DNA of 64,000 bases from Posidonia oceanica (lineage: Eukaryota; Streptophyta; Magnoliopsida; Alismatales; Posidoniaceae), in contig JAZBRS010000029.1 of assembly GCA_037176725.1 (NCBI GenBank), positions 45,890,001 through 45,954,000 on the forward strand, read 5' to 3'. The notes under the pieces are model-generated. The model saw only the letters and a program-made list of their open reading frames with translations, was not told the origin of the DNA and made no database searches. Shown here piece by piece: positions 26,001 through 38,655 of this stretch. The translations under genes and the position numbers were made by a program. How positions within the stretch are numbered: position 1 is the stretch's first letter; every line of letters starts with the position of its first letter.

Positions 26001-29000
26001 AATCATTCCTGACCACTTCCGGGTCTTGTTAGGGCTTGCACCTATCATTCCTGGCGGTCCGGTCTTGATAAGGCTTGTACTTATCATTCCTGACCTCTTC
26101 CGGGTCTTGCTAGGGCTTGCACCTATCATTCCTGGCGGTCCAGTCCTGATAAGGCTTGTACTTATCATTCCTGACCTCTTCCGGGTCGTGTTAGGGCTTG
26201 CACCTATAATTCCAGGCGGTCCGGTCGTGATAAGTCTTGTACTTATCATTCTCGACCTCTTCCCCGTCTTGGTAGGGCGAGCACCAATCTTTCCAGGCGG
26301 TTCGGTCGTGAAAAGGCTTGTAGTGATCATTCCCGACCTCTTCCAAGTCTTGTTTGGGCTTGCACCTATCATTCCTAGCGGTTTCGTCCTGATAATGCTT
26401 GTACTTATCATTCCAGACCTCTTCCGGGTCTTGTTAGGGCTTGCACCTATCATTCCTGGTCCGGTCTTGATAAGGCATGTACTTATCATTCTTGACCTCT
26501 TCCTGGTCATGTTAGGGCTTGCACCTATCATTCCTGGCAGTCCGGTCATGATAAGGCTTGTACTTATCCCTCCTGACCTCTTCCGGGTCTTGCTAGGGCT
26601 TACACCTATCATTCCTGGCGGTCCGGTCTTGATAAGGCTTGTACTAATCATTACTGACCACTTCCGGGTATTGTTAGGGCTTTGCACCTATCATTCCTGG
26701 CGGTTATGTCGTGATAAGGCTTGTACTGATCTTTCCTAACCACTTCCGGGCCTTGTTAAGGCTTGCACTTATCACTCCAGGCGGTCCGGTCGTGATAAGG
26801 CTTGTACTGATCATTCCCGACCTCTTCCGCGTCTTGTTTGGGTTTGCACCTATCATTCCAGGCGGTCCGGTCTTGATAAGGCTTGTACTTATCACACCTG
26901 ACCACTTTCGGGTCTTGTTAGGGCTTGCACCTATCATTCCTGTCAGTCCGGTCTTGATTTTGCTTGTAGTTATCATTCCTAACCTCTTCTGGGTCTTGTT
27001 AGGGCTTGCACATATCATTCTTGGCGGTTCGGTCTTGATGAGGCTTGTACTTGTCATTCCTGAACTCTTCCGGGTCTTGTTTTTGCTTTGTACCTGTCAT
27101 TCCTCGTGGTTCGGTCTTGATGAGGCTTGTACTTATCATTCCTGACCACTTCCGAGTCTTGTTACGGCTGGCACCAATCATTCCTGGCGGTCCAGTCTTG
27201 ATTAGGCTTTCACTTATCATTCCTGATCTCTTCCGGGTATTGTTAGGGCTTCGCACCTATCTATCCTGGCGGTCCTGTCTTGATAAGCCTTGTACTTATC
27301 ATTCCTGACCTCTTACGGGTCTTGCTAGGGCTAGCACCTATCATTCCCGACGGTCCGGTCAGGATAAGGCTATTACATACCATTCCAGACCTCTTATGGG
27401 TCTTATTAGGGCTTTGCACCTATCAATCCTGGCGGTCCGGTCTTGATAAGGCTTGTACTTATCATTACTGACATCTTCTTGGTTTTGTTAGTGCTTGCAC
27501 CTATCATTCCAGGCGTTCCGGTCCTGATAAGGCTTGTACTTATCATTCCTGACATCTTCCGGGTATTGTAAGGGCTTGCGCCTATCATTCCTGGCGGTCC
27601 GGTCCTAATAAGGCTTGTACTTATCATTCCTGACCAATTCCGGGTCTTGCTAGGGCTTGCACCTATCATTCCTGGCGGTCTGGTCTTGATACGGCTTGTA
27701 CTTATCGTTCCAGTCGTGTTCCGAGTCTTGTTAGGGCTTGCACCTATCCTTCCTGACGGTCTGGTCCTGAAAAGGCTTGTACTAATCATTCCTGACCTCT
27801 TCTTGGTCTTGATATGGCTTTGCACCTATCATTCCTGGCTGTCCGGACTTGGTAAGGCATGTACTTATTATTCCTGACCTCTACCGAGTCTTGCTAGGGC
27901 ATGCACCTATCATTCCTGGCGGTCCAGTCTAGATAAGGGTTGTACTTATCATTACAGACCACTTCCGGGTCTAGTTAGGGCTTTGCACCTATCATTCCTG
28001 GTGGTTCGGTCTTGGTAAGGCTTTTACGGATCGTTCCTGTCCTCCTCCGGGTCTTGTTGGTGCTTGCACCTATCATTCCTGGCGGTCCGGTCGTGATACG
28101 GCTTGTACTGATCATTCCCGACCTCTTCCGTGTCTTGTTCGGGCTTGCACCAATCATTCCAGGTGGTCCGGTCTTGATAGGGCCTGTACTTATCGTTCCT
28201 GACCTCTGCCGAGTCTTGTTAGGGCTTCCACCTATCATTCCTGACGATCCGGTCTTGATAAGGCTTGTACTTATCATTCCTGACCTCTTCCGGGTCTTGT
28301 TAGGGCTTGCACCTATCATTCCAGGAGCTTCGGTCTTGATAAGGCGTGTACTTATCATTCCTGACAACTTCCGGCTCATGTTGGGGCTTGCACCTATCCT
28401 TCCTGGTGGTCCGGTCTTGATGAGGCTATTACTTATCATTCCTGACCTCTTCCGGGTCTTGTCTGGGCCTTGCACCTATCATTCCTGGCGATCCGATCTT
28501 CATAAGTCGTGTACTTATCATTCCCGACATCTTCCGGGTCTTGTTAGGGCTTGCACCAATCATTCCTAGCGGTCCGGTCGTGATAAGGCTTGTTCTGATC
28601 ATTCCCGACCTCTTCCTGGTCTCGTAAGGGCTCGCACCAATCATTCCTGGCGGTCCGATCTTAATAAGGCTAGTACTTATCATTCCAGACCTCTTCCGTG
28701 TCTAGTTAGGGTTTGCACCTATCATTCCTGGTGGTCCGGTCTTGATAAGGGTTGTACTGATCGTTCCTGGCCTCCTACGGGTCTTGTTGTTGCTTGCACC
28801 TATCATTCCTAGCGGTCCGGTCTTGATAAGGCTTGTACTAATCATTCCTGGCCTCTTCCGGGTCTTGTTAGGGCTTGGACCTATCATTCCTGACAGTCCG
28901 GTCTTGATAAGGCTTGCACTTATCATTCCCGACCTCTTCCTTGTCTTGTTAGGGCTTGCACCTATCATTCCTGGCGGACTGGTCATGATCAGGCATTTAC

Positions 29001-29117
29001 ATATCATTCCCGACCTCATCTGGGTCTTGTTAGGGCTTGCACCAATCATTCCTGGCTGTCCGGTCATGATAGGGCTTGTACTTATCATTCCCGACCTCTT
29101 CCTTGTCTTGTTAGGGC

Positions 29118-29965
29118 TTGCACCTATCATTCCTGGCGGACTGGTCTTGATAAGGCTTGTACTTATCATTCCCGACCTCTTCTAGGTCTTGTTAGGGCTT
29201 GCACCTATCTTTCCAGGCGGTCCCTTCACGATAAGCCTTGTACTTATCATTCCAGACCTCTTCCGGGTCTGGTTTATGCATGCACCTATAATTCCTGGCG
29301 GTCCGGTCTTGATTAGGCTTGCACTTATCGTTCCCGACCTCGTCCGGGTCATGTTAGGGCTTGCACCTATCATTCCTGGTGGTCCGTTCTTGATAAGGCT
29401 TGTACTAATCAATCCTGACCACTTCCAGGTCTTGTTAAGGCTTCGCACCGATCATTCCTGGTGGTCCGGTCTTGATAAGGCTTGTACTTATCATTCCTGA
29501 CCTCTTCCGAGTCTTGCTAGGGCTTGCACCTATAATTCCTGGCGGTCCGGTCTTGATATGGCTTGTACTAATCATTACTAACTACTTCCGGGTCTTGTTA
29601 GGGCTTTGCACCTATCATTCCTGGCGGTTAGGTGTTGGTAAGGCTTGTACTGATCTTTCCTGACCCCTTCCGGGTCTTGTTAGGGCTTGCGCCTATCGTT
29701 CCTGGCGGTCCGGTCGTGGTAATACTTGTACTGATCATTCCGGACATCTTCCGTGTCTTGTTAGGGCATGCACCTTTCATTCCAGGTGGTCCGGTCTTGA
29801 TTAGGCTTGTACTTATCATTCCTGACCTCTTCCGGGTCTTGTTAGGGCTTGCACCTATCATTCTTGGCAATCCAGTCTTGATAAGGCTTGTACTTATCAT
29901 TCCCGACCTCTTTCGGGTCTAATTAGGGCTTGCACCTATCATTCCAGGCTGTCCGGTCATGATAA
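29118..29965. repeat. 848-bp satellite segment X, copy 1
   Basis: The segment carries rare variants such as GGTTTATGCATGCACC at about 29271 and GGCGGTCCCTTCA at about 29216. It recurs at 34390-35237 with a constant offset of 5,272 bp and near identity. A more diverged relative lies at about 18030-18850. Confidence 0.82.
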
Positions 29966-32334
29966 GGCTTGTGCTTATCATTCCTGACCACTTCCGAGTC
30001 TTGTTACGGCTGGCACCAATCATTCCTGGCGGTCTGGTCTTGATAAGGCTTTTTTTTACCATTCCTGACCTCTTCCGGGTATTGTTAAGGCTTTGCATCT
30101 ATCAATCCAAGCGATCCTGTCTTGATAAGCCTTGTACTTATCATTTCTGACCTCTTCTGGGTCGTGCTAGGGCTAGCACCTATCATTCCTAACGGTTTGG
30201 TCTTGAAAAGGCTTGTATTTTTCGATACTGACCACTTCCGAGTCATGTTAGGGCGTTGCACATTTCATTCCAGGCAGTTTGGTCTTGATATGGCATGTAC
30301 TTATCATTCCTGATCACTTGCGGGTCTTGTTGTTGCTTGCACCTATCAGTCCTGGCGTCCGGTCTTGATATGGCTATTACTTATCATTCCAGACCTATTC
30401 TGGGTCTTGTTAGGGCTTGCACCTATCATTCCAGGCGGTCCGGTCGAGATAAGTCTTGTACTTATCACTCCCGACCTCTTCTGGCTCTTGTTTGGGCTTG
30501 CCCCAATCATTCCTGGCGGTCCGGTCGTGAAAAGGCTTGTACAGATCATTCCCGACCTCTTCTGGGTCTTATTTGGGCTTGCACCTATCATTCCTGGCGG
30601 TCTGGTCTTGATGAGGCTTGTACATACCTTTCCCGACCTCTTCTATGTCTTCTTAGGGCTTCCACCTATCATTCCTAGCGGTCAAATCTTGATAAGTCTT
30701 GTACTTATCATTCCCGACCTCTTCTGGGTCTGGTTAGGGCTTGCACAGTCATTCCTGGCAGTCCGATCGAGAAAAGGCTTGTACTGATCGTTCCCGACCT
30801 CTTCCGGGTCTGGTTAGGGCTTGCACCAGTCATTCCTGGTGGTCCGGTCTTGATATGGCTTGTACTTGTCATTCCAGACCTCTTCCGGGTCAAGTTAGGG
30901 CTTGCACCTATCTTTCCTGGTGGTCCGGTCTTGATAAGGCTTGTACTTACCATTCCCGACATTCTCTGGGTCTTGTTAGGGCTTGCACCTACCAATCCTG
31001 GCGGTCCGGTATTGGTAAGGCATGTACATATCATTCCTGACCTCTTCCGGGTCTTGTTTGGGCTTGCTCCAATCATTCCTGGCAGTTCGGTCTTGATAGG
31101 GCTTGTACTTATCACTCCTGACCACTTCCGGGTCTTGTTAGGGCTTGCACCTATCATTCCTAGTGGTCTAGTCTCGATAAAGCATGTACCTATCATTCCT
31201 GACCTCTTCCGGGTCTTGCAAGGGCCTTCTCCAAACATTCCTCACGGTCCGGTCTTGATAAGGCTTGTACAAATCATTACTGACCACTTCCGGGACTTGT
31301 TTGGTCTTGCACCTATCATTCCTGGTGGTCCGGCCTTGATTTGGCCTGTACGTATCGTTCCTGACCTCTTCCAGGTCTTGTTAGGGCTTGCACCTATCAT
31401 TCCTGGCGGTCCGGTCTTGATAAGGCTTGTACTGATCATTCTCGACCTCTTTCGGGTCTTGTTAGGGCATGCACCTATCATTCCAAGCAGTCTGGTCTTG
31501 ATAAGGCTTGTACTTATCACTCCTGACCTCTTCCGGGTCTTGTTAGGGCTTGCACCTATCATTCCTACCAGTCCGGTCTTGATAAGGCTTGTACTTATCA
31601 TTCCTAACCTCTTCTGGGTCTTGTTATGGCTTGCACCTATCATTCTTGCTGGTTCGGTCATTATGAGGCATGTACTTGTCACTCCCGAACTCTTCCGGGT
31701 CTTGTTAGGGCTTTGCACCTGTCATTCCTAGTGGTTCGGTCTTGATAAGGCTTGTACTTATCATTCCTGACCACTTCCGCGTCTTGTTAGGGCTGGCACC
31801 TATCATTCCTGGTGGTCCGGTCTTGATAAGGCTCTTACTTATCATTCCTGACCTCTGCTAGGTATTGTTAGGGCTTTGCACCAATCATTCCTGACGGTCC
31901 TGTCTTGATAAGCCTTGTACTTATCATTCCAAACCTCTTCCAGATCTTGCTAGGGCTAGCACCTTTCATTCCCGGCTGTCCGGTCTTGATAAGGCTTTTA
32001 CATATCAATACTGACCACTTCCGGGTCTTGTTAGGGCTTTGCACTTTTCGTTCCTGGCAGTTTGGTCTTGATACGGCTTGTACTTATCATTCCTGATCAC
32101 TTCCGGCTCTTGTTGGTGCTTGCACCAATCATTCCTGGCGGTCCGGTCTTGATAAGGCAATTACTTATCATTCCAGACCTCGTATGGGTCTTATTAGGGC
32201 ATTGCACCTATCATTCCAAGCAGTCCGGTCTTGATATGACTTGTACTTATCATTCCTAACATCTTCCTGGTCTTGTTAGGGCTTGCACCTATCATTCCAG
32301 GCATTCCGGTCCTGATAAGGCATGTACTAATCAT
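29966..32334. repeat. 2.76-kb satellite block series, copy A (lacks its start)
   Basis: It matches block B at an offset of 2,758 bp, and its last part matches the end of block C at an offset of about 6,327 bp. It lacks the first ~380 bp of the complete block. Confidence 0.75.
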
Positions 32335-34389
32335 TCCCGACCTCTTCCGGGTCTAGTTAGGGCATGCACCTATCATTCCTGGCGGTCCGGTCTTGATAAG
32401 GCTTGTACTTATCATTCCAGACCTCTTCCGGGTCTAGTTAGGGCTTGCACCTATCATTCCTGGCGGTCCGGTTTTGATAGGGCTTGTACTTATCATTCCG
32501 TCCTCTTCCGGGTCTTGTTAGGGCTTGCACCTATCATTCCTGCCAGTCCGGTCTTGATTTGGCTGGTACTTATCATTCCTAACCTCTTCTGGGTCTAGTT
32601 AGGCTTTGCACCTATCTTTCTTGGCGGTTCGGTCTAGATGAGGCTTGTACTTGTCATTCCCGAACACTTCCGGGTCTTGTTAGGGCTTTGCACCTGTCAT
32701 TCCTGGTGGTTCGGTCTTGATAAGGCTTGTGCTTATCATTCCTGACCACTTCCGAGTCTTGTTACGGCTGGCACCAATCATTCCTGGCGGTCTGGTCTTG
32801 ATAAGGCTTTCTTTTATCATTCCTGACCTCTTCCGGGTATTGTTAAGGCTTTGCATCTATCAATCCAAGCGATCCTGTCTTGATAAGCCTTGTACTTATC
32901 ATTTCTGACCTCTTCTGGGTCGTGCTAGGGCTAGCACCTATCATTCCTAACGGTTTGGTCTTGAAAAGGCTTGTACTTTTCGATACTGACCACTTCCGGG
33001 TCATGTTAGGGCGTTGCACATTTCATTCCAGGCTGTTTGGTCTTGATATGGCATGTACTTATCATTCCTGATCACTTGCGGGTCTTGTTGTTGCTTGCAC
33101 CTATCATTCCTGGCGTCCGGTCTTGATAAGGCTATTACTTATCATTCCAGACCTATTCCGGGTCTTGTTAGGGCTTGCACCTATCATTCCAGGCGGTCCG
33201 GTCGAGATAAGTCTTGTACTTATCACTCCCGACCTCTTCCGGCTCTTGTTTGGGCTTGCCCCAATCATTCCTAGCGGTCCGGTCGTGAAAAGGCTTGTAC
33301 AGATCATTCCCGACCTCTTCCGGGTCTTATTTGGGCTTGCACCTATCATTCCTGGCGGTCTGGTCTTGATGAGGCTTGTACTTACCTTTCCCGACCTCTT
33401 CTATGTCTTCTTAGGGCTTGCACCAATCATTCCTAGCGGTCAAATCTTGATAAGTCTTGTACTTATCATTCCCGACCTCTTCCGGGTCTTGTTAGGGCTT
33501 GCACCAATCATTCCTGGCAGTCCGATCGAGAAAAGGCTTGTACTGATCGTTCCCGACATCTTCCGGGTCTGGTTAGGGCTTGCACCAGTCATTCCTGGTG
33601 GTCCGGTCTTGATATGGCTTGTACTTGTCATTCCAGACCTCTTCCGGGTCAAGTTAGGGCTTGCACCTATCTTTCCTGGTGGTCTGGTCTTGTTAAGGCT
33701 TGTACTTCTCATTCCCGACATTCCCTGGGTCTTGTTAGGGCTTGCACCTACCAATCCAGGCGGTCCGGTACTGATAAGGCTTGTACTTATCATTCCCGAC
33801 CTCTTCCGGGTCTTGTTTGGGCTTGCTCCAATCATTCCTGGCAGTTCGGTCTTGATAGGGCTTGTACTTATCACTCCTGACCTCTTCCGGGTCTTGTTAG
33901 GGCTTACACCTATCATTCCTAGCGGTCCAGTCTTGATAAGGCTTGTACCTATCATTCCTGACCTCTTCCGGGTCTTGCAAGGGCCTGCTCCAATCATTCC
34001 TCACGGTCCGGTCTTGATAAGGCTTGTACAAATCATTACTGACCACTTCCGGGACTTGTTTGGTCTTGCACCTATCATTCCTGGTGGTCCGGCCTTGATT
34101 TGGCCTGTACGTATCGTTCCTGACCTCTTCCAGGTCTTGTTAGGGCTTGCACCTATCATTCCTGGCTGTCCGGTCTTGATAAGGCTTGTACTGATCATTC
34201 TCGACCTCTTTCGGGACTTGTTAGGGCTTGCACCTATCATTCCAGGCAGTCTGGTCTTGATAAGGCTTGTACTTATCACTCCTGACCTCTTCCGAATCTT
34301 GTTAGGGCTTGCACCTATCATTCCTGCCAGTCCGGTCTTGATAAGGCTTGTACTTATCATTCCTAACCTCTTCTGGGTCTTGTTAGGGC
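32335..34389. repeat. 2.76-kb satellite block series, copy B (lacks its end)
   Basis: It begins with the marker CTAGTTAGGGCATGCACC and matches block C at an offset of 3,568 bp. It is truncated where segment X joins at about 34390. A spurious 444-codon ORF (33123-34457) crosses that join. Confidence 0.75.
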
Positions 34390-35237
34390 TTGCACCTATC
34401 ATTCCTGGCGGACTGGTCTTGATAAGGCTTGTACTTATCATTCCCGACCTCTTCTAGGTCTTGTTAGGGCTTGCACCTATCTTTCCAGGCGGTCCCTTCA
34501 TGATAAGCCTTGTACTTATCATTCCAGACCTCTTCCGGGTCTGGTTTATGCATGCACCTATAATTCCTGGCGGTCCGGTCTTGATTAGGCTTGCACTTAT
34601 CGTTCCCGACCTCGTCCGGGTCATGTTAGGGCTTGCACCTATCATTCCTGGTGGTCCGTTCTTGATAAGGCTTGTACTAATCAATCCTGACCACTTCCAG
34701 GTCTTGTTAAGGCTTCGCACCGATCATTCCTGGTGGTCCGGTCTTGATAAGGCTTGTACTTATCATTCCTGACCGCTTCCGAGTCTTGCTAGGGCTTGCA
34801 CCTATCATTCCTGGCGGTCCGGTCTTGATATGGCTTGTACTAATCATTACTAACTACTTCCGGGTCTTGTTAGGGCTTTGCACCTTTCATTCCTGGCGGT
34901 TTGGTGTTGGTAAGGCTTGTACTGATCTTTCCTGACCCCTTCCGGGTCTTGTTAGGGCTTGCGCCTATCATTCCTGGCGGTCCGGTCGTGGTAATACTTG
35001 TACTGATCATTCCGGACATCTTCCGCGTCTTGTTAGGGCATGCAGCTTTCATTCCAGGTGGTCCGGTCTTGATTAGGCTTGTACTTATCATTCCTGACCT
35101 CTTCTGGGTCTTGTTAGGGCTTGCACCTATCATTCTTGGCAATCCAGTCTTGATAAGGCTTGTACTTATCATTCCCGACCTCTTTCGGGTCTAATTAGGG
35201 CTTGCACCTATCATTCCAGGCTGTCCGGTCTTGATAA
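34390..35237. repeat. 848-bp satellite segment X, copy 2
   Basis: Copy of 29118-29965, spliced into the 2.76-kb block series. Block B (32335-34389) breaks off at 34389, where segment X begins. After 35237 the sequence continues with monomers like those near 19150-20600. The arrangement is an insertion-like mosaic join inside the array. Confidence 0.8.
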
Positions 35238-35894
35238 GGCTTGTACTTATCATTTCTATCCACTTCCAGGTCTTGCTAGGGCTTTGCCCCTATCATTCCT
35301 AGCCGTCCGGTCTTGATAAGGCTTGTACTTATCATTCCTGACCTCTTCCGGGTCTTGCAAGGGCCTGCACCAATCATTCCTGGCGGTCTGGTCTTGATAT
35401 GGCTTGTACTTATCATTTCTAACCACATCGGGTCTTGTTAGGGCTTGCACCTATCATTACTGGCGGTTCGGTCTTGATATGGCTTGTACTTATCATTCCT
35501 GACAACTTCAGGGTCTTATTGGGGCTTGCACCTATCCTTCCTGGTGGTCCGGTCATGATGAGGCTATTACTTATCATTCCTGACCTCTTCCGGGTCTTGT
35601 TAGGGCCTTGCACCTATCATTCCTGGCGGTTCGGTCTTGATAAGGCTTGTACTTATCATTCCTGACCTCTTCCGGGTCTTGCTAGGGCTTGCACCAATCA
35701 TTCCTGGCAGTCTGGGCATGATAAGCCTTGTACTGGTCATTCCTGACCTCTTCCGGGTCTTGTTTGGGCTAGCACCTATCATTCCTGGCGGTCCAGTCTT
35801 GATAAGGCTTGTACTTATCATTACAGACCTCTTTCGGGTCTTGTTAGGGCTTGCACCAATCATTCCTAGCGGTCCGGTCTTGATAAGGCTTCTA

Positions 35895-38655
35895 CTGATA
35901 ATTCCCGACCTCTTCCGGGTCTAGTTAGGGCATGCACCTATCATTCCTGGCGGTCCGGTCTTGATAAGGCTTGTACTTATCATTCCAGACCTCTTCCGGG
36001 TCTAGTTAGGGCTTGCACCTATCATTCCTGGCGGTCCGGTTTTGATAGGGCTTGTACTTATCATTCCGTCCTCTTCCGGGTCTTGTTAGGGCTTGCACCT
36101 ATCATTCCTGCCAGTCCGGTCTTGATTTGGCTGGTACTTATCATTCCTAACCTCTTCTGGGTCTAGTTAGGCTTTGCACCTATCTTTCTTGGCGGTTCGG
36201 TCTTGATGAGGCTTGTACTTGTCATTCCCGAACACTTCTGGGTCTTGTTAGGGCTTTGCACCTGTCATTCCTGGTGGTTCGGTCTTGATAAGGCTTGTGC
36301 TTATCATTCCTGACCACTTCCGAGTCTTGTTACGGCTGGCACCAATCATTCCTGGCGGTCTGGTCTTGATAAGGCTTTCTTTTATCATTCCTGACCTCTT
36401 CCGGGTATTGTTAAGGCTTTGCATCTATCAATCCAAGCGATCCTGTCTTGATAAGCCTTGTACTTATCATTTCTGACCTCTTCTGGGTGGTGCTAGGGCT
36501 AGCACCTATCATTCCTAACGGTTTGGTCTTGAAAAGGCTTGTACTTTTCGATACTGACCACTTCCGGGTCATGTTAGGGCGTTGCACATTTCATTCCAGG
36601 CTGTTTGGTCTTGATATGGCATGTACTTATCATTCCTGATCACTTGCGGGACTTGTTGTTGCTTGCACCTATCATTCCTGGCGTCCGGTCTTGATAAGGC
36701 TATTACTTATCATTCCAGACCTATTCCGGGTCTTGTTAGGGCTTGCACCTATCATTCCAGGCGGTCCGGTCGAGATAAGTCTTGTACTTATCACTCCCGA
36801 CCTCTTCCGGCTCTTGTTTGGGCTTGCCCCAATCATTCCTGGCGGTCCGGTCGTGAAAAGGCTTGTACAGATCATTCCCGACCTCTTCCGGGTCTTATTT
36901 GGGCTTGCACCTATCATTCCTGGCGGTCTGGTCTTGATGAGGCTTGTACTTACCTTTCCCGACCTCTTCTATGTCTTGTTAGGGCTTGCACCTATCATTC
37001 CTAGCGGTCAAATCTTGATAAGTCATGTACTTATCATTCCCGACCTCTTCCGGGTCTTGTTAGGGCTTGCACCAATCATTCCTGGCAGTCCGATCGAGAA
37101 AAGGCTTGTACTGATCGTTCCCGACATCTTCCGGGTCTGCTTAGGGCTTGCACCAGTCATTCCTGGTGGTCCGGTCTTGATATGGCTTGTACTTGTCATT
37201 CCAGACCTCTTCCGGGTCAAGTTAGGGCTTGCACCTATCTTTCCTGGTGGTCCGGTCTTGATAAGGCTTGTACTTATCATTCCCGACATTCTCTGGGTCT
37301 TGTTAGGGCTTGCACCTACCAATCCAGGCGGTCCGGTACTGATAAGGCTTGTACTTATCATTCCCGACCTCTTCCGGGTCTTGTTTGGGCTTGCTCCAAT
37401 CATTCCTGGCAGTTCGGTCTTGATAGGGCTTGTACTTATCACTCCTGACCTCTTCCGGGTCTTGTTAGGGCTTGCACCTATCATTCCTTGCGGTCCAGTC
37501 TTGATAAGGCTTGTACCTATCATTCCTGACCTCTTCCGGGTCATGCAAGGGCCTGCTCCAATCATTCCTCACGGTCCGGTCTTGATAAGGCTTGTACAAA
37601 TCATTACTGACCACTTCCGGGACTTGTTTGGTCTTGCACCTATCATTCCTGGTGGTCCGGCCTTGATTTGGCCTGTACGTATCGTTCCTGACCTCTTCCA
37701 GGTCTTGTTAGGGCTTGCACCTATCATTCCTGGCGGTCCGGTCCTGATAAGGCTTGTACTGATCATTCTCGACCTCTTTCGGGTCTTGTTAGGGCATGCA
37801 CCTATCATTCCAGGCAGTCTGGTCTTGATAAGGCTTGTACTTATCACTCCTGACCTCTTCCGGGTCTTGTTAGGGCTTGCACCTATCATTCCTGCCAGTC
37901 CGGTCTTGATAAGGCTTGTACTTATCATTCCTAACCTCTTCTGGGTCTTGTTATGGCTTGCACCTATCATTCTTGCTAGTTCGGTCATTATGAGGCTTGT
38001 ACTTGTCACTCCCGAACTCTTCCGGGTCTTGTTAGGGCTTTGCACCTGTCATTCCTAGTGGTTTGGTCTTGATAAGGCTTGTACTTATCATTCCTGACCA
38101 CTTCCGCGTCTTGTTAGGGCTGGCACCTATCATTCCTGGCGGTCCGGTCTTGATAAGGCTCTTACTTATCATTCCTGACCTCTGCTGGGTATTGTTAGGG
38201 CTTTGCACCAATCACTCCTGGCGGTCCTGTCTTGATAAGCCTTGTACTTATCTTTCCAAACCTCTTCCGGATCTTGCTAGGGCTAGCACCTTTCATTCCC
38301 GGCGGTCCGGTCTTGATAAGGCTTTTACATATCCATACTGACCACTTCCGGGTCTTGTTAGGGCTTTGCACTTTTCGTTCCTGGCAGTTTGGTCTTGATA
38401 CGGCTTGTACTTATCATTCCTGATCACTTCCGGCTCTTGTTGGTGCTTGCACCAATCATTCCTGGCGGTCCGGTCTTGATAAGGCAATTACTTATCATTC
38501 CAGACCTCGTATGGGTCTTATTAGGGCATTGCACCTATCATTCCAAGTAGTCCGGTCTTGATAAGACTTGTACTTATCATTCCTAACATCTTCCTGGTCT
38601 TGTTAGGGCTTGCACCTATCATTCCAGGCATTCCGGTCCTGATAAGGCTTGTACT
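35895..38655. repeat. 2.76-kb satellite block series, copy C (complete)
   Basis: Complete block, followed head to tail by copy D at an offset of 2,759-2,760 bp. It contains the longest spurious ORF of the window (36691-38058, 455 codons). Confidence 0.82.

Noticed and set aside
36691..38058. 455-codon plus-strand ORF (and similar ones at 33123-34457, 39450-40601, 6086-6820, 11825-12664) as a hydrophobic repeat protein
   Set aside because: They are readings of the 81-bp satellite, whose length is a multiple of three. Opposing and alternative frames are open over the same bases, 82- and 80-bp monomers shift the frame, and starts and ends are arbitrary.
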